64,000 nucleotides of DNA from Candidatus Gastranaerophilales bacterium (GTDB lineage: Bacteria; Cyanobacteriota; Vampirovibrionia; Gastranaerophilales; Gastranaerophilaceae): the NCBI GenBank assembly GCA_944322675.1, contig CALUPO010000009.1:17902-81901 (forward strand), in the 5' to 3' direction. The translations under genes were made by a program, and so were the position numbers. How positions within the stretch are numbered: position 1 is the first letter of the stretch; each line of letters starts with the position of its first letter. This document shows, in pieces, positions 17,142 to 26,428 of the stretch. The notes below the pieces were generated by a model. The model was given only the letters and a program-made list of their open reading frames with translations. It searched no databases and was not told the DNA's origin.

Positions 17142-17384
17142 AGGTAGGGTTTAGTTTCTATAGAATACAAAACTCCTCTTCTTACGTCTTATTTTGAAGA
17201 AATCGAGGAAAGGAGGTTACGTATGGTTGAAAATATTTTGTTTTTAATTTTGCTTATTAAATTGGCAAATAAAAATACAAAAGAGCTAATTCTGATTTTG
17301 GTAATCATATTAGCTCTAAATATTTAAATACCTGTAGAAACTAAAAGTTAAATCGGCTCGCAACCGTATTTAACACCCTACCTT
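17142..17384 (+). other. Highly folded mRNA of peptide gene 2
   Basis: Same fold as unit 1: AAGGTAGGG (17142-17150) with CCCTACCTT (17376-17384), TTTAGTTTCTATAG (17151-17164) with CTGTAGAAACTAAA (17332-17345; one C to T change becomes a G-U pair), and a hairpin GTTAAATCGG/CCGTATTTAAC whose loop sequence differs (CTCGCAA against GTACCAA). The ribosome site GGAAAGGAGG can pair with the upstream CTCCTCTTC. Differences lie in loops while paired segments are kept. Confidence 0.75.
17223..17327 (+). CDS. 34-aa hydrophobic peptide 2, candidate type I toxin
   Basis: Encodes MVENILFLILLIKLANKN followed by TKELILILVIILALNI, aligned end to end with the peptide at 16681 (LILLIxLAxKNxKEL core). AGGAGG ribosome site. 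The next gene is convergent, so this is not a leader peptide for anything downstream. Membrane insertion is likely from composition; toxicity is an inference. Confidence 0.65.
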   Translation: MVENILFLILLIKLANKNTKELILILVIILALNI

Positions 17385-17497
17385 CCTATTATACCATTTT
17401 TTATATTTTTTTCAATATACAAAAAATTATTAGAAAAATTAAGTAAAAGCTAAAACAATTGTACAATCAAACTATAATATTTCGGTTTATAAATTAA

Positions 17498-18946
17498 CTA
17501 CATTTCATGTGATGTTTCATTTTGATATAAAACAACACGATTGCGTCCCTGTTCTTTTGCCTGATATAATGCTTCATCAGCTTTTTTATATAAATCTTTA
17601 GGTGTTAAAATTGTATGTTCGTTAAACTCACTCACACCTATGCTTATTGTAACCTGAATTTCTTTTTGGTTGCTATATACCTGTTGAATATCTATCTTTT
17701 CACTTTCAACTTTTTTACGTAGACGCTCAGCTACAAATTTAGCTTCTTCAATTGTTGTATATGGAAGCAAAATACAAAATTCTTCTCCTCCATAACGTGA
17801 TGCCGTATCATATTCACGCAATTGAGATTCAATTATTGATGCAACTTTTTTTAGCACAATGTCTCCGGCAATGTGTCCATATGTATCATTAATTTTTTTA
17901 AAATAGTCAATATCTGTCATCATGCAACACAACTTCTTATTTTTACGTTTTGCAGTTGCAAATTCCTGATTTAAACGTATTTCAAACTGTCGACGGTTAT
18001 TTAAACCTGTTAAAGCATCCATTGTTGCATGTTTTAATATTTCAGAATACATATTTGCCCTGCCTATTGTTGTCGAGGATTGATTCGCTAGTTGAAGTAA
18101 ATATGTTACCTCTCTCTCATTTAAAGGATAAACATTTGATGAAGCCACGATAGCCCCAAGTATTTTATTTTCATTTTTTAATGGAAAAATTGCTATTTTT
18201 TTATCCTTAGATATTATATACTCATCCTCAATTTTAACCGTATCAAGCATATTTATTATATTTTCATCCTTGCAAGATAAAGGCCATAAAAGATTATATT
18301 TGTTATTGTCATCTTTTAAAAATACATATATCAAATGATTTGCAATAAATCTATCAATCATTTCACCTATTATGGGAATGATATAATTAAGCTCATACTG
18401 ATTTTCAATAATTTTTGCTATATTCTTCATAGCATCATAAAATTTTACATTGATTTGCATTTGACTATTTAAAAGATTATTTAATACCGCAGATGAAATT
18501 TGAGATAATACAACCTCAAATGTTTTTATTATATTATTTTCAAATTTTTTAATATCAATATTTTCAAGCTCTAAAAAAGCAAATGTTTTTCCATATTTTT
18601 TAAATGGGATGTAAACTTTATCATTTAGTTTTAAATTTTGAATTGTTGAAAATTCACAAACATTATCATTCATTATAATATATTTTTTTTTATTATCCGT
18701 TTCATTAATTTTTTCATTAAAATTGTTAAATAATTTTTGACAATTTTCATCAAGTATAATCCAATTTTTTTCAATATCTTTATAAATATTATTTCCTGAT
18801 ATATCCATTACATATATTTTAAATTTAGTTGTAAATAAATATTTACCAAAAGTTATCCTTAGATTGTCAATAACTTTATTTATATCATAAGAGCTATTTA
18901 AATTATTTGTTATATCATATATAAAATTTAAATTAATATTTTCCAT
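17498..18946 (-). CDS. GAF-GGDEF diguanylate cyclase
   Basis: 482 aa. C-terminal 170 residues are a GGDEF domain: DALTGLNNRRQFEIRL, DIDYFKKINDTYGH, and active-site GGEEF. RExD five residues before it is an intact inhibitory I-site, so feedback by cyclic di-GMP is expected. Residues about 165-300 resemble a GAF domain (ANHLIYVFLKDDNNKYNLLW, IFPLKNENKILGAIVASS), and the N-terminus may hold another sensory fold. No membrane span, so a cytoplasmic sensor. Ligand not predictable. It would turn two GTP into c-di-GMP, which often governs motility versus attachment; flagellins are present in this genome. Confidence 0.92.
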   Translation of the reverse strand: MENINLNFIYDITNNLNSSYDINKVIDNLRITFGKYLFTTKFKIYVMDISGNNIYKDIEKNWIILDENCQKLFNNFNEKINETDNKKKYIIMNDNVCEFSTIQNLKLNDKVYIPFKKYGKTFAFLELENIDIKKFENNIIKTFEVVLSQISSAVLNNLLNSQMQINVKFYDAMKNIAKIIENQYELNYIIPIIGEMIDRFIANHLIYVFLKDDNNKYNLLWPLSCKDENIINMLDTVKIEDEYIISKDKKIAIFPLKNENKILGAIVASSNVYPLNEREVTYLLQLANQSSTTIGRANMYSEILKHATMDALTGLNNRRQFEIRLNQEFATAKRKNKKLCCMMTDIDYFKKINDTYGHIAGDIVLKKVASIIESQLREYDTASRYGGEEFCILLPYTTIEEAKFVAERLRKKVESEKIDIQQVYSNQKEIQVTISIGVSEFNEHTILTPKDLYKKADEALYQAKEQGRNRVVLYQNETSHEM

Positions 18947-18975
18947 AAATTAAGCTCCTTAGTTTTGCTGTTTAA

Positions 18976-20010
18976 TTAAAAAAATAAATTTTTACCTTCA
19001 CAAACTTCCATATTATTATTCATAGCTTCATCAAATTCATCAGACACAACAACTTTTCCGTCAATATAAGTCAAATTTCCATCCTTTGAAGTTTCACCAT
19101 TTGATAAATGTTCAACAAGATAATTATAATCACCTGAAACAACCAACCTTTGACTTACTTCGTTTAATATGTCAAAAATATACCGGCTTACTTTTGCATT
19201 GCCATTTACATCCATAATCAAAACAGCTTTTTCTAGTTCATTATATGATTCTTTAAATCTTTTCATTTTTTTTAGCATTATTGCAAGATTATAATGTGCT
19301 TCATATTCAAGCGGTTTTAATTCAATAGCCTTACAATAATTTTGTCCTGCTTCTTTATAATTGCCAAGCATATGATTAACAATAGCCAAATTAAAGAAAG
19401 TATTATAATCAGATTCCAAAAAATTTAATGCATTTTCATACATTTCTTTTGCTTTATTTAAGTTTTCATTTTTAATATAATTATCTTCTGTTAATAAAGA
19501 CAATGCTCTATAGCTCAATCCCATATTATAATATGCAAGTCCTTTATTTTTTATTGTTGTTTCTTTATTGTTAAATATAAAAGGTATGCTTATTATTGCC
19601 ACTTTTGCATCTGTAGCTTGCTTATATTGTTTTATTGCTTCTTCATAATTTTGCATCTGATTAGCTAAAATAAGTGCATAGTTAATTCTGCAAATTAAAA
19701 ATTCCGGTTTATATTTTAAAGCAAGAAGATAAGCATCCGCAGCTGAAAAATAATCCTCATAAGCAACATAAATATTCCCTAAGTTATTTGCAGCAAGATA
19801 ATGCCCCGGATATTTTGCAAGCCCAAGTTTATAAAAATTAATAGCATTGACAAGATCTCTTTTTTTATATGCCTTATCACCAAGATAAATATAATAATAA
19901 CCCTTTGCTTTTTCAATTTGTTTTGTAAAAAATCCAAAATAAAAAAATACTATAAAAAGTAAAATTAATAGAAAAAATAATGAAAATATATTTTTTATAA
20001 ATTTCTTCAT
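18976..20010 (-). CDS. Membrane-anchored TPR protein
   Basis: 344 aa. One N-terminal transmembrane span (about 8-28: IFSLFFLLILLFIVFFYFGF) followed by at least five tetratricopeptide repeats, for example VNAINFYKLGLAKYPGHYLA, YFSAADAYLLALKYKPEFLI, YKEAGQNYCKAIELKPLEYE. TPR domains mediate protein contacts; no enzyme motif is seen. It follows the methyltransferase gene by 5 bases on the same strand and the diguanylate cyclase lies just after it, so the three may form a unit. Confidence 0.85.
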   Translation of the reverse strand: MKKFIKNIFSLFFLLILLFIVFFYFGFFTKQIEKAKGYYYIYLGDKAYKKRDLVNAINFYKLGLAKYPGHYLAANNLGNIYVAYEDYFSAADAYLLALKYKPEFLICRINYALILANQMQNYEEAIKQYKQATDAKVAIISIPFIFNNKETTIKNKGLAYYNMGLSYRALSLLTEDNYIKNENLNKAKEMYENALNFLESDYNTFFNLAIVNHMLGNYKEAGQNYCKAIELKPLEYEAHYNLAIMLKKMKRFKESYNELEKAVLIMDVNGNAKVSRYIFDILNEVSQRLVVSGDYNYLVEHLSNGETSKDGNLTYIDGKVVVSDEFDEAMNNNMEVCEGKNLFF

Positions 20011-20015
20011 AAAAA

Positions 20016-20894
20016 CTATGATACCATATTTGTCTTGGATACGCTAATTATTATTGTATCATTTTTATTTAAAAGTTTTAAAAAAACTGAATACAAATAA
20101 TTTAATAGTTTAAAATCAAATTTTTCCCAAATAATATGTCCCCCGGGTTTATTGTTTATAATCCAATATAGATGATTCATTAAAGTGTATCTTTGAATAT
20201 TTTTTATATAATTTATTTTTAAATTTAAAGTATCCATAAGCAATTTTAACGTTTTGTGATTATACATAAATAAATGACAACTCCAATGAGTAAAGTCTGC
20301 AAATGCTTTATTTTTATATAAAGAAAGCAAAGCATCATCACAATTTGGCACTTCAATAATCAACTCACCGTCTTTTTTTAATTTACTTATCAAATTTAAT
20401 ATTAAATCATTTGGATTTTTTATATGTTCCAGAACATGAAACATAGTTATATAATCAAATTTACCTTGTTTTTTATTTATATCATCGTATACAATTATGT
20501 TATTTTCTTTGAAATATTCTTTTAAATTTTTTTGTTTTTCAACACCACAAACGTCACCTGTTATGTTAGAGCATAATTTAATAAATCCTCCAATGCCACA
20601 ACCAAAGTCACAAACGGATTTATTTTTAATTTTATTTTTAAGAAATTTAAATCGTCTTAAATCATCATTATAACTTTTATTTTCCCAATGTTTAAAATCA
20701 TTTTTTAAATTTTCACAAGAATGCATATTGCCATTTTCATAAAAATTTTTATTTATATGTTCAAACGTTGATAAAAAATATAAACCACAATTTTTACATT
20801 GCAAGACCGATATTTTGTCATTATCTCTAAGTTTATATGAAGTAAGGTTTATATCCTCACAATCACACAAATGGCATTTATTATTTTTTTTCAC
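20016..20894 (-). CDS. SAM-dependent methyltransferase with N-terminal zinc ribbon
   Basis: 292 aa. Cys pairs at 7/10 and 33/36 (CHLC, CKNC) form a zinc ribbon. Motif I is VCDFGCGIGGFIKLC at about 95, and the post-motifs FDYITMFHVLEHIKNP and GELIIEVPN match the Methyltransf_11/23 group. A CHLC/CKNC head with this core is common in methyltransferases acting on nucleotide-sugar or surface-glycan substrates, but the substrate is not shown. It is the first gene of a minus-strand run with the TPR and GGDEF genes. Confidence 0.85.
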   Translation of the reverse strand: MKKNNKCHLCDCEDINLTSYKLRDNDKISVLQCKNCGLYFLSTFEHINKNFYENGNMHSCENLKNDFKHWENKSYNDDLRRFKFLKNKIKNKSVCDFGCGIGGFIKLCSNITGDVCGVEKQKNLKEYFKENNIIVYDDINKKQGKFDYITMFHVLEHIKNPNDLILNLISKLKKDGELIIEVPNCDDALLSLYKNKAFADFTHWSCHLFMYNHKTLKLLMDTLNLKINYIKNIQRYTLMNHLYWIINNKPGGHIIWEKFDFKLLNYLYSVFLKLLNKNDTIIISVSKTNMVS

Positions 20895-20921
20895 ATTAAA
20901 AACCTTTTTTAAAATTAAAAT

Positions 20922-20942
20922 ACAAGAGTTAAAAACTCTTGT
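20922..20942 (-). terminator. Terminator after tRNA-Met
   Basis: ACAAGAGTT-TTT-AACTCTTGT on minus followed by ATTTTAATTTT. Positioned 40-60 bases past the 3' end of the tRNA gene. Confidence 0.7.
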
Positions 20943-20984
20943 AAACTATGCTGCATTTTAGATAAAACTTAAAAACTCAAAAAC

Positions 20985-21056
20985 TGGGCCCGGCAGGATT
21001 CGAACCTGCGACCAAAGGATTATGAGTCCTCTGCGCTACCGCTGCGCCACAAGCCC
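20985..21056 (-). tRNA. tRNA-Met (anticodon CAT)
   Basis: On minus: acceptor GGGCTTG with CGGGCCC (two G-U), anticodon stem GAGGA/TCCTT with loop CTCATAA, T-arm GCAGGTTCGAATCCTGC. The anticodon CAT fits elongator Met. A lysidine-type tRNA-Ile cannot be ruled out without comparison. The first pair is G-C, so it is not an initiator type. No CCA encoded. Confidence 0.85.
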
Positions 21057-21106
21057 ATATCATATAATTAACATATCATTTATAAACACCTATGTCAAGC
21101 GTTTTT

Positions 21107-23881
21107 CTATTTTAATTTCTTTAAAGAAGATAAGAAATTGTTATGTTCAACATCACCATCAACTTTTGTTAAAAATATCTGACAATCTTTTTCGTCAGCA
21201 TCAATTTCAGGTATTTGGCTTAATTCTGCGGCATAGTAATGTGCATCACTTCGACTGCTTAGCGGTATTCTGTTTGCAAGACTATTCAAAGAGAGGTTGC
21301 GTAAAAAACCGCCGACACCCTTATTTTTATTGCTAAATTTGGTGTAAATTCTTAATATAGTATCACTATTTTCAATATTATAACAACCAACTATATAACT
21401 TGCAAGTTGTGGAGCCTGGGATTTTATTTTTAATAATTCAACTACATTATTTTTAATAAAAAGCTCACCTTGTATATTGTCAAATTTACCTTCAGGAATA
21501 TTAATAATATCAGAAATAACTGATGGACTTACCATAACAAAAGGATTACGAAATAGTGCTGCCAGTTTCAAAACATACTCAACCAAACCTATTTTCTGTA
21601 TTTGACCATCTTTCACCAAAAACTTTATTGAACCATTTAATTTTAAAGATTCATCCGTATTTAACTCAATTAAACCACTTGCTTTTCCAGCAATTTCACG
21701 ACTTAAATTTAATAAAGATGAGGACATAATATCAGAATTAACATCCTTTATTCCAAGTCTTATGTTATATTTATGTTTTTTTAAGTCACAAAAAACTTTT
21801 AAAGTTGAAATACCTTCTGCTATATCAAACTTATTTGACTTTAATTCAAGCACATTATTCTTATCTAAAGTTAAATTTGCTGCAAGATTGCCAAAATTTA
21901 TATCCTTATATTTTCCTTTGTCAAGCCTTAGAATACATCTTTCAATAATTAAATCATTAACATCAAAAGTAACAGATGTATCATCGACATTTTCCTTAAT
22001 ATCATTTTCATATGCTAATTCTTTATTATCAGTAACACTTGATGTGTTCTGAGCATTGAATGACTGTAATAATCTATCAACATTAATGCTATCAAGCTTA
22101 AAATCAACGTTTTTAACAACAATCGGAAACATTATAGCATTTTTAATATTGCCCTTAAAACTATATTTGGAACGTTTATATCCACCATCAGCAATAATGT
22201 TTATCAAATTATCGTCTGTTTCAATTTTTGCACTTTTTATGCTCAATCTTTGTTGCGGTATTCTTACATCATTTGCCTGCATTTGACCTTTAATTTTAGG
22301 ATATTGTTCATTATTAACAAATCCTAAATTTCCTGAAAACTTACCGCCTTTAAATACCTTTTGACCTATAAATACATTTAAAAACTCACTTGGAAGAGGA
22401 TTTGGTATATCAAAACTAAAATCTTTTACAACCGGTATTGGTTGAGAACAATCTATATTACCGTTTAAAACCATAACAGGTTTAGCTTTTACACCCTTTT
22501 TTAATACTGAAGCTATATAATAATTTATATTTTTTATATTTAAGATATTATTTTCAAAAGCTAAATCAGCTTTTAAAGCTCTATCATAATTTTTGGGTGA
22601 AAATGAAGCACCTTCAATTAATATATCATCTCCCTTTGCAACTTTTGCAGCCATTGTGATATCTATTTTATTATTTAATGATTTTACAAGAATTATGCTC
22701 GGTGCTTCACCAATCATTTCCATTTTTGCATTTATCATTTTTGATAGATAATTTTTAGTAAAATCATTTGTAATACTTGTTTTTATACTTAGATTAGTTT
22801 CGCAAGTTCTTGTATAATCTTTAATTTTACCTTCCAAAGTTGCTTTATTTAACTTTTGATTGCCATAATATCCTTCAAAGTCTTTTAAAATTATATCATT
22901 TGATGATACGGTAATTTTACCCTTTTCAATATTTAAAGGTAAATTATTAACCGGAATAATTTTTAAAGAACTTTTTTTTATATCAATATCACCTTTTAAA
23001 TCATTTTTTGTAATGTTAATTTTAAAATCGAAATTTCCTTTTATATCATCGAAAAATGTAAGCATTTCACTTCCATTATTTATAATTATATTTGAATTTA
23101 CAATATCAACAATATCCTCAACTTTGAATCCATTTGATGTTAAATCAATATTAATACCTTCCTTTTTTGAAGCCATTGCGTTTATATGAACATTTGAATT
23201 ATTTATATTTAATACACAATCATTTACATAAATATACTTATTTTTTAGTAAGACTTTATTCATATCATTAATTGCAAAATGAACAGATTTACCATTTTTA
23301 TTAAGCAACGTGTCAATTTTAAAATGTAAATTACGTCCTTGTTTTTGAGTGTTATCAATATAAAAATCATTAAGTTCAAACTTCAAATCATATCCTGATT
23401 CAATTTCATAAAGAATAAGACTTTTTTTTAACGTTAAAATTGAATCATAAAAATCAATTTCAAATGGTTGTTTATTTTTTTTGTTTTTACTTTCATCTTG
23501 TGGAAATAAATCAATAAGTTTATTAATATCAGCAAATATATAATCAAGTTCAAAGTGATTTAAAATTAGTTTATTTTTAATTATGTCTTTTATTGAAATT
23601 TGAGTATTTAAATTTCTAACATCTAAAATATTTTTATTATCTTTGACTATTAAAAATTCGTCAACTTTAAATGAAATATTAGGGGAAAATTCGGTTTTTA
23701 ATTTTGGATTTTTAATTTTAAGTTCACAATCAAAGTATTTTTTTACACTATTTTGAGCCAAAGATATAACCTTATTATTAGAAACACACAAAGGTAACAC
23801 TTTTATGTAAAGTGTAAAAAATAAAACAAAAAACAACAAAATAAATGACATACTAAATATTAAAATTTTATTCTTTTTCAT
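21107..23881 (-). CDS. AsmA-like / TamB-related envelope protein
   Basis: 924 aa. One N-terminal membrane span (about 5-30) then a long beta-rich region with alternating short strands, as in AsmA-family proteins that bridge inner and outer membranes. An AsmA-like C-terminal block is visible around 770-870 (LNGSIKFLVKDGQIQKIGLV, EYVLKLAALFRNP, NIQGELFIKNNVVELLKIKS). Such proteins are thought to carry or organise phospholipids across the periplasm. Its presence supports an outer membrane. Single-gene unit on minus; the tRNA-Met gene lies 51 bases past its 3' end. Confidence 0.8.
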   Translation of the reverse strand: MKKNKILIFSMSFILLFFVLFFTLYIKVLPLCVSNNKVISLAQNSVKKYFDCELKIKNPKLKTEFSPNISFKVDEFLIVKDNKNILDVRNLNTQISIKDIIKNKLILNHFELDYIFADINKLIDLFPQDESKNKKNKQPFEIDFYDSILTLKKSLILYEIESGYDLKFELNDFYIDNTQKQGRNLHFKIDTLLNKNGKSVHFAINDMNKVLLKNKYIYVNDCVLNINNSNVHINAMASKKEGINIDLTSNGFKVEDIVDIVNSNIIINNGSEMLTFFDDIKGNFDFKINITKNDLKGDIDIKKSSLKIIPVNNLPLNIEKGKITVSSNDIILKDFEGYYGNQKLNKATLEGKIKDYTRTCETNLSIKTSITNDFTKNYLSKMINAKMEMIGEAPSIILVKSLNNKIDITMAAKVAKGDDILIEGASFSPKNYDRALKADLAFENNILNIKNINYYIASVLKKGVKAKPVMVLNGNIDCSQPIPVVKDFSFDIPNPLPSEFLNVFIGQKVFKGGKFSGNLGFVNNEQYPKIKGQMQANDVRIPQQRLSIKSAKIETDDNLINIIADGGYKRSKYSFKGNIKNAIMFPIVVKNVDFKLDSINVDRLLQSFNAQNTSSVTDNKELAYENDIKENVDDTSVTFDVNDLIIERCILRLDKGKYKDINFGNLAANLTLDKNNVLELKSNKFDIAEGISTLKVFCDLKKHKYNIRLGIKDVNSDIMSSSLLNLSREIAGKASGLIELNTDESLKLNGSIKFLVKDGQIQKIGLVEYVLKLAALFRNPFVMVSPSVISDIINIPEGKFDNIQGELFIKNNVVELLKIKSQAPQLASYIVGCYNIENSDTILRIYTKFSNKNKGVGGFLRNLSLNSLANRIPLSSRSDAHYYAAELSQIPEIDADEKDCQIFLTKVDGDVEHNNFLSSLKKLK

Positions 23882-23951
23882 TTTTTACCTCAAAATTCCC
23901 CTTTTATAAAAAAATTATAACATAATAAATAATTTATGCTATTATAAAATT

Positions 23952-24866
23952 ATGAAGAAAATCTTATTACTTACAAGTTTAATAATATTATTACAAATAA
24001 TACAAAATAATGCTTATGCAAATGTTGAAACAGGAAGTGTTTCAAAAACATTGCAGGTGAAAGTTTTTAGTGAAGATAATAAAACATTTGGGCTTAAAAA
24101 TACAATAGATGATAAAGTAATAATTGAACCTCAATATAAAAAAATAATAAGACTTGGAGAATCTTCATTTATCGTTCAAAAGAAAAATAAATTTGGTCTT
24201 ATAGATTTAAATGGAAATATTATAGTTCCTATCGAATTTTCACACGTTGAAAGATTGCTTGGAAAGTATGTAAAAATAGGTAAATATGGCAAGTATGCTT
24301 TATATGATGAAAATGGCAAGATGATTTTAGATAGAAAATATTCATCAATTGACCTTCTTTTTGGAGGAATGCTTTTAACCTGTCAAAATTTTAAATACGG
24401 TGTAACTGATTTTAAGGGTAGAACAATACTTGAAAATAAATTTGATGATATTTATATGCCAAAACCAAATGTTATGAGAGTAAAATATAACGGTATGTGG
24501 TATGAAATTGAACAGGTAAGCAGAGAAACACTTTCTTTGCCCGATGATGTTAAAGATGTTATGGAAGATAAAAGCTTTGTTATTTCAGAGCTTATTCAAA
24601 ATCCAACAACAATGACAGGATATTCTCTTGTTTCGTTTACTGATTATTTATTAAAAATATTTTCCTCAATTTCGCCATCTCATGAACAAACTATTGATGA
24701 GTTAATGCTTTCTCAAGGTGCAGATACTATGTCAATATTTATAAAACTTCTTTGGCTGCCAAAATATCCTTTTGTTTATGCAAAACATTATTATAATAAT
24801 CTTATTTCTCCAAATAATGGACCTTTATCTGATATAAAATATGATATTAAGCGTCAAATTAAATGA
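23952..24866 (+). CDS. WG-repeat protein, exported
   Basis: 304 aa. Signal peptide (KKILLLTSLIILLQIIQNNA, cleavage near AYA-NVE). Residues about 40-180 hold WG-type beta repeats: NKFGLIDLNGNIIVPIEFSH, GKYALYDENGKMILDRKYSS, FKYGVTDFKGRTILENKFDD. WG repeats form beta-propeller-like folds, sometimes in surface or secreted proteins; the role here is unknown. The C-terminal 100 residues are unrelated and helical. Divergent from the AsmA-like gene with 70 bp between. Confidence 0.85.
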   Translation: MKKILLLTSLIILLQIIQNNAYANVETGSVSKTLQVKVFSEDNKTFGLKNTIDDKVIIEPQYKKIIRLGESSFIVQKKNKFGLIDLNGNIIVPIEFSHVERLLGKYVKIGKYGKYALYDENGKMILDRKYSSIDLLFGGMLLTCQNFKYGVTDFKGRTILENKFDDIYMPKPNVMRVKYNGMWYEIEQVSRETLSLPDDVKDVMEDKSFVISELIQNPTTMTGYSLVSFTDYLLKIFSSISPSHEQTIDELMLSQGADTMSIFIKLLWLPKYPFVYAKHYYNNLISPNNGPLSDIKYDIKRQIK

Positions 24867-24886
24867 ATATTGCTTCTTTTTATTAA

Positions 24887-26428
24887 TTAGGCTTCTTTTT
24901 TTGTTTTTAATGTGAAAGCAAAAGGTATTAAAATAACTGCAATTAGCCCAAAAATTGCGAAAATGTCAATAAAAGCAAGCAATTTTGATTGTGTCAAAAG
25001 TTCATTATAAATAAGGAGATTAGCTTTTTTCGCTGCAACATAAAGTATATTGCTGGATATCAATTTTGATATTAACATATCAATTTTATTTTGAAATATT
25101 AAACTTGTAGGAATAATATTTTTCACTAAATAATTTTGATGAACTTGAGAAAACATTGTTATCATCGCATTTGATATTGATATTGTAAAAGCTGTAATAA
25201 CACATTTACATAAACTATGCAATCCTGCACCAAGTGAAAGTTTTTCCTTTGGAAGAGTTGATAAAGCAAGTGAAGCAATTGGAATAAATGTCATCATAAT
25301 ACCAATTCCAAGTAAGACATTAGGCAATATTAAAGAACTAAATCCCCATGATAAATTTAATTGTGTGAACATTAATGTTGATATGCCAAGTAATATAAAC
25401 CCTAAAGCGATAATTAATCGGTTATCAATAAATGTAACAAGTTTTGCAACAACAAACATGGAAATTATACATGCAATTGCCCTTGGTATAAGTGAAAAAC
25501 CACTCAATGATGCTGTATATCCCATTAAAGTTTGAACATAAACAGGAAGAACAACTAAAGTCATATATGCAATCATATTGACAAAAGAGCCTAATATTGT
25601 ACCAATTACAAAATTAAAATTTTTAAATATTTTTATATCGGTAAAAGCATTTTTATTTTCAAGTTCCCATAAAATAAAAAATACCATAGCACATACTGCA
25701 ACAAAACTTAAACAACATATCCAACGACAATCAAACCAGCCATATTGTTGTCCTTTATCAAGAACTATTTGCATGGATAAAAGCCATACAATAAGTGCTA
25801 TAAAGCCAATTTTATCAAATTTTCCTACATTTACTTTGAATTTATTATTTAAAATATTTACATGTATTAATATGACTGACATAATAGCTACAGGAATATT
25901 AATAATAAAAATCCATTGCCAGTTTAAATTGTCAACAAGAAACCCACCGATTGAAGGCCCCACTATGGCTGACACCATAATACCTAAAGAAAATATCCCC
26001 ATAGCAGCTCCATGTTTTTCTTTTGGAAAAGTTTCAAGCAATATAGCCTGTGATAAAGGCATAAAAGGTCCACCGCCAATACCTTGAATAATCCTGCCTA
26101 TAATTAACATATTCAAATTCGATGCCAAAATACAGATAAATGACCCTATTCCAAAAATAACTGAAATTATTTTTAAAAAATTTCGCCGTCCTAATTTATT
26201 CTCCAAATAACCGGTTATTGGAAGCATAATAGCATGGGCTATCATATAACTTGTAACAACCCAGTTAACTTCATCACGTGTTGCACCAAATGCACCTCCG
26301 ATATGAGGTATTGCAACATTTACTGTTGATGTTGCAAGCATTGAAAATAATGTAGGTAACATTATTGAAAAAGCAACAAGACCTGTTGATATATGTAACC
26401 TTTCACTTAACGACAAACTTCGACTCAT
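24887..26428 (-). CDS. emrB: EmrB/QacA-type multidrug efflux MFS transporter (DHA2, 14-TM)
   Basis: 513 aa. Motif A variant GYLENKLGRRNFL, motif C MGIFSLGIMVSAIVGPSIGG, and NLNWQWIFIINIPVAI are as in EmrB. It is a proton-driven exporter of hydrophobic drugs or bile-like compounds. It follows emrA with no gap, and marR is just upstream; a TolC-like channel gene is divergent, so together they encode a complete tripartite pump. Confidence 0.93.
   Translation of the reverse strand: MSRSLSLSERLHISTGLVAFSIMLPTLFSMLATSTVNVAIPHIGGAFGATRDEVNWVVTSYMIAHAIMLPITGYLENKLGRRNFLKIISVIFGIGSFICILASNLNMLIIGRIIQGIGGGPFMPLSQAILLETFPKEKHGAAMGIFSLGIMVSAIVGPSIGGFLVDNLNWQWIFIINIPVAIMSVILIHVNILNNKFKVNVGKFDKIGFIALIVWLLSMQIVLDKGQQYGWFDCRWICCLSFVAVCAMVFFILWELENKNAFTDIKIFKNFNFVIGTILGSFVNMIAYMTLVVLPVYVQTLMGYTASLSGFSLIPRAIACIISMFVVAKLVTFIDNRLIIALGFILLGISTLMFTQLNLSWGFSSLILPNVLLGIGIMMTFIPIASLALSTLPKEKLSLGAGLHSLCKCVITAFTISISNAMITMFSQVHQNYLVKNIIPTSLIFQNKIDMLISKLISSNILYVAAKKANLLIYNELLTQSKLLAFIDIFAIFGLIAVILIPFAFTLKTKKEA

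Larger units (their letters stand above)
16951..17426 (+). repeat. Tandem duplication, unit 2
   Basis: Second copy of 16406-16882, 544-545 bp downstream. The left boundary falls inside the HTH coding sequence (GCTCAAATTTTAGGCTACGA), so only the C-terminal HTH fragment was copied. The right boundary is CAATATACAAAAAA, shared by both units. Confidence 0.88.

Noticed and set aside
21022..21336. 104-codon open frame on plus over tRNA-Met and the end of the AsmA-like gene
   Set aside because: It crosses a tRNA gene antisense and has no coding signature.
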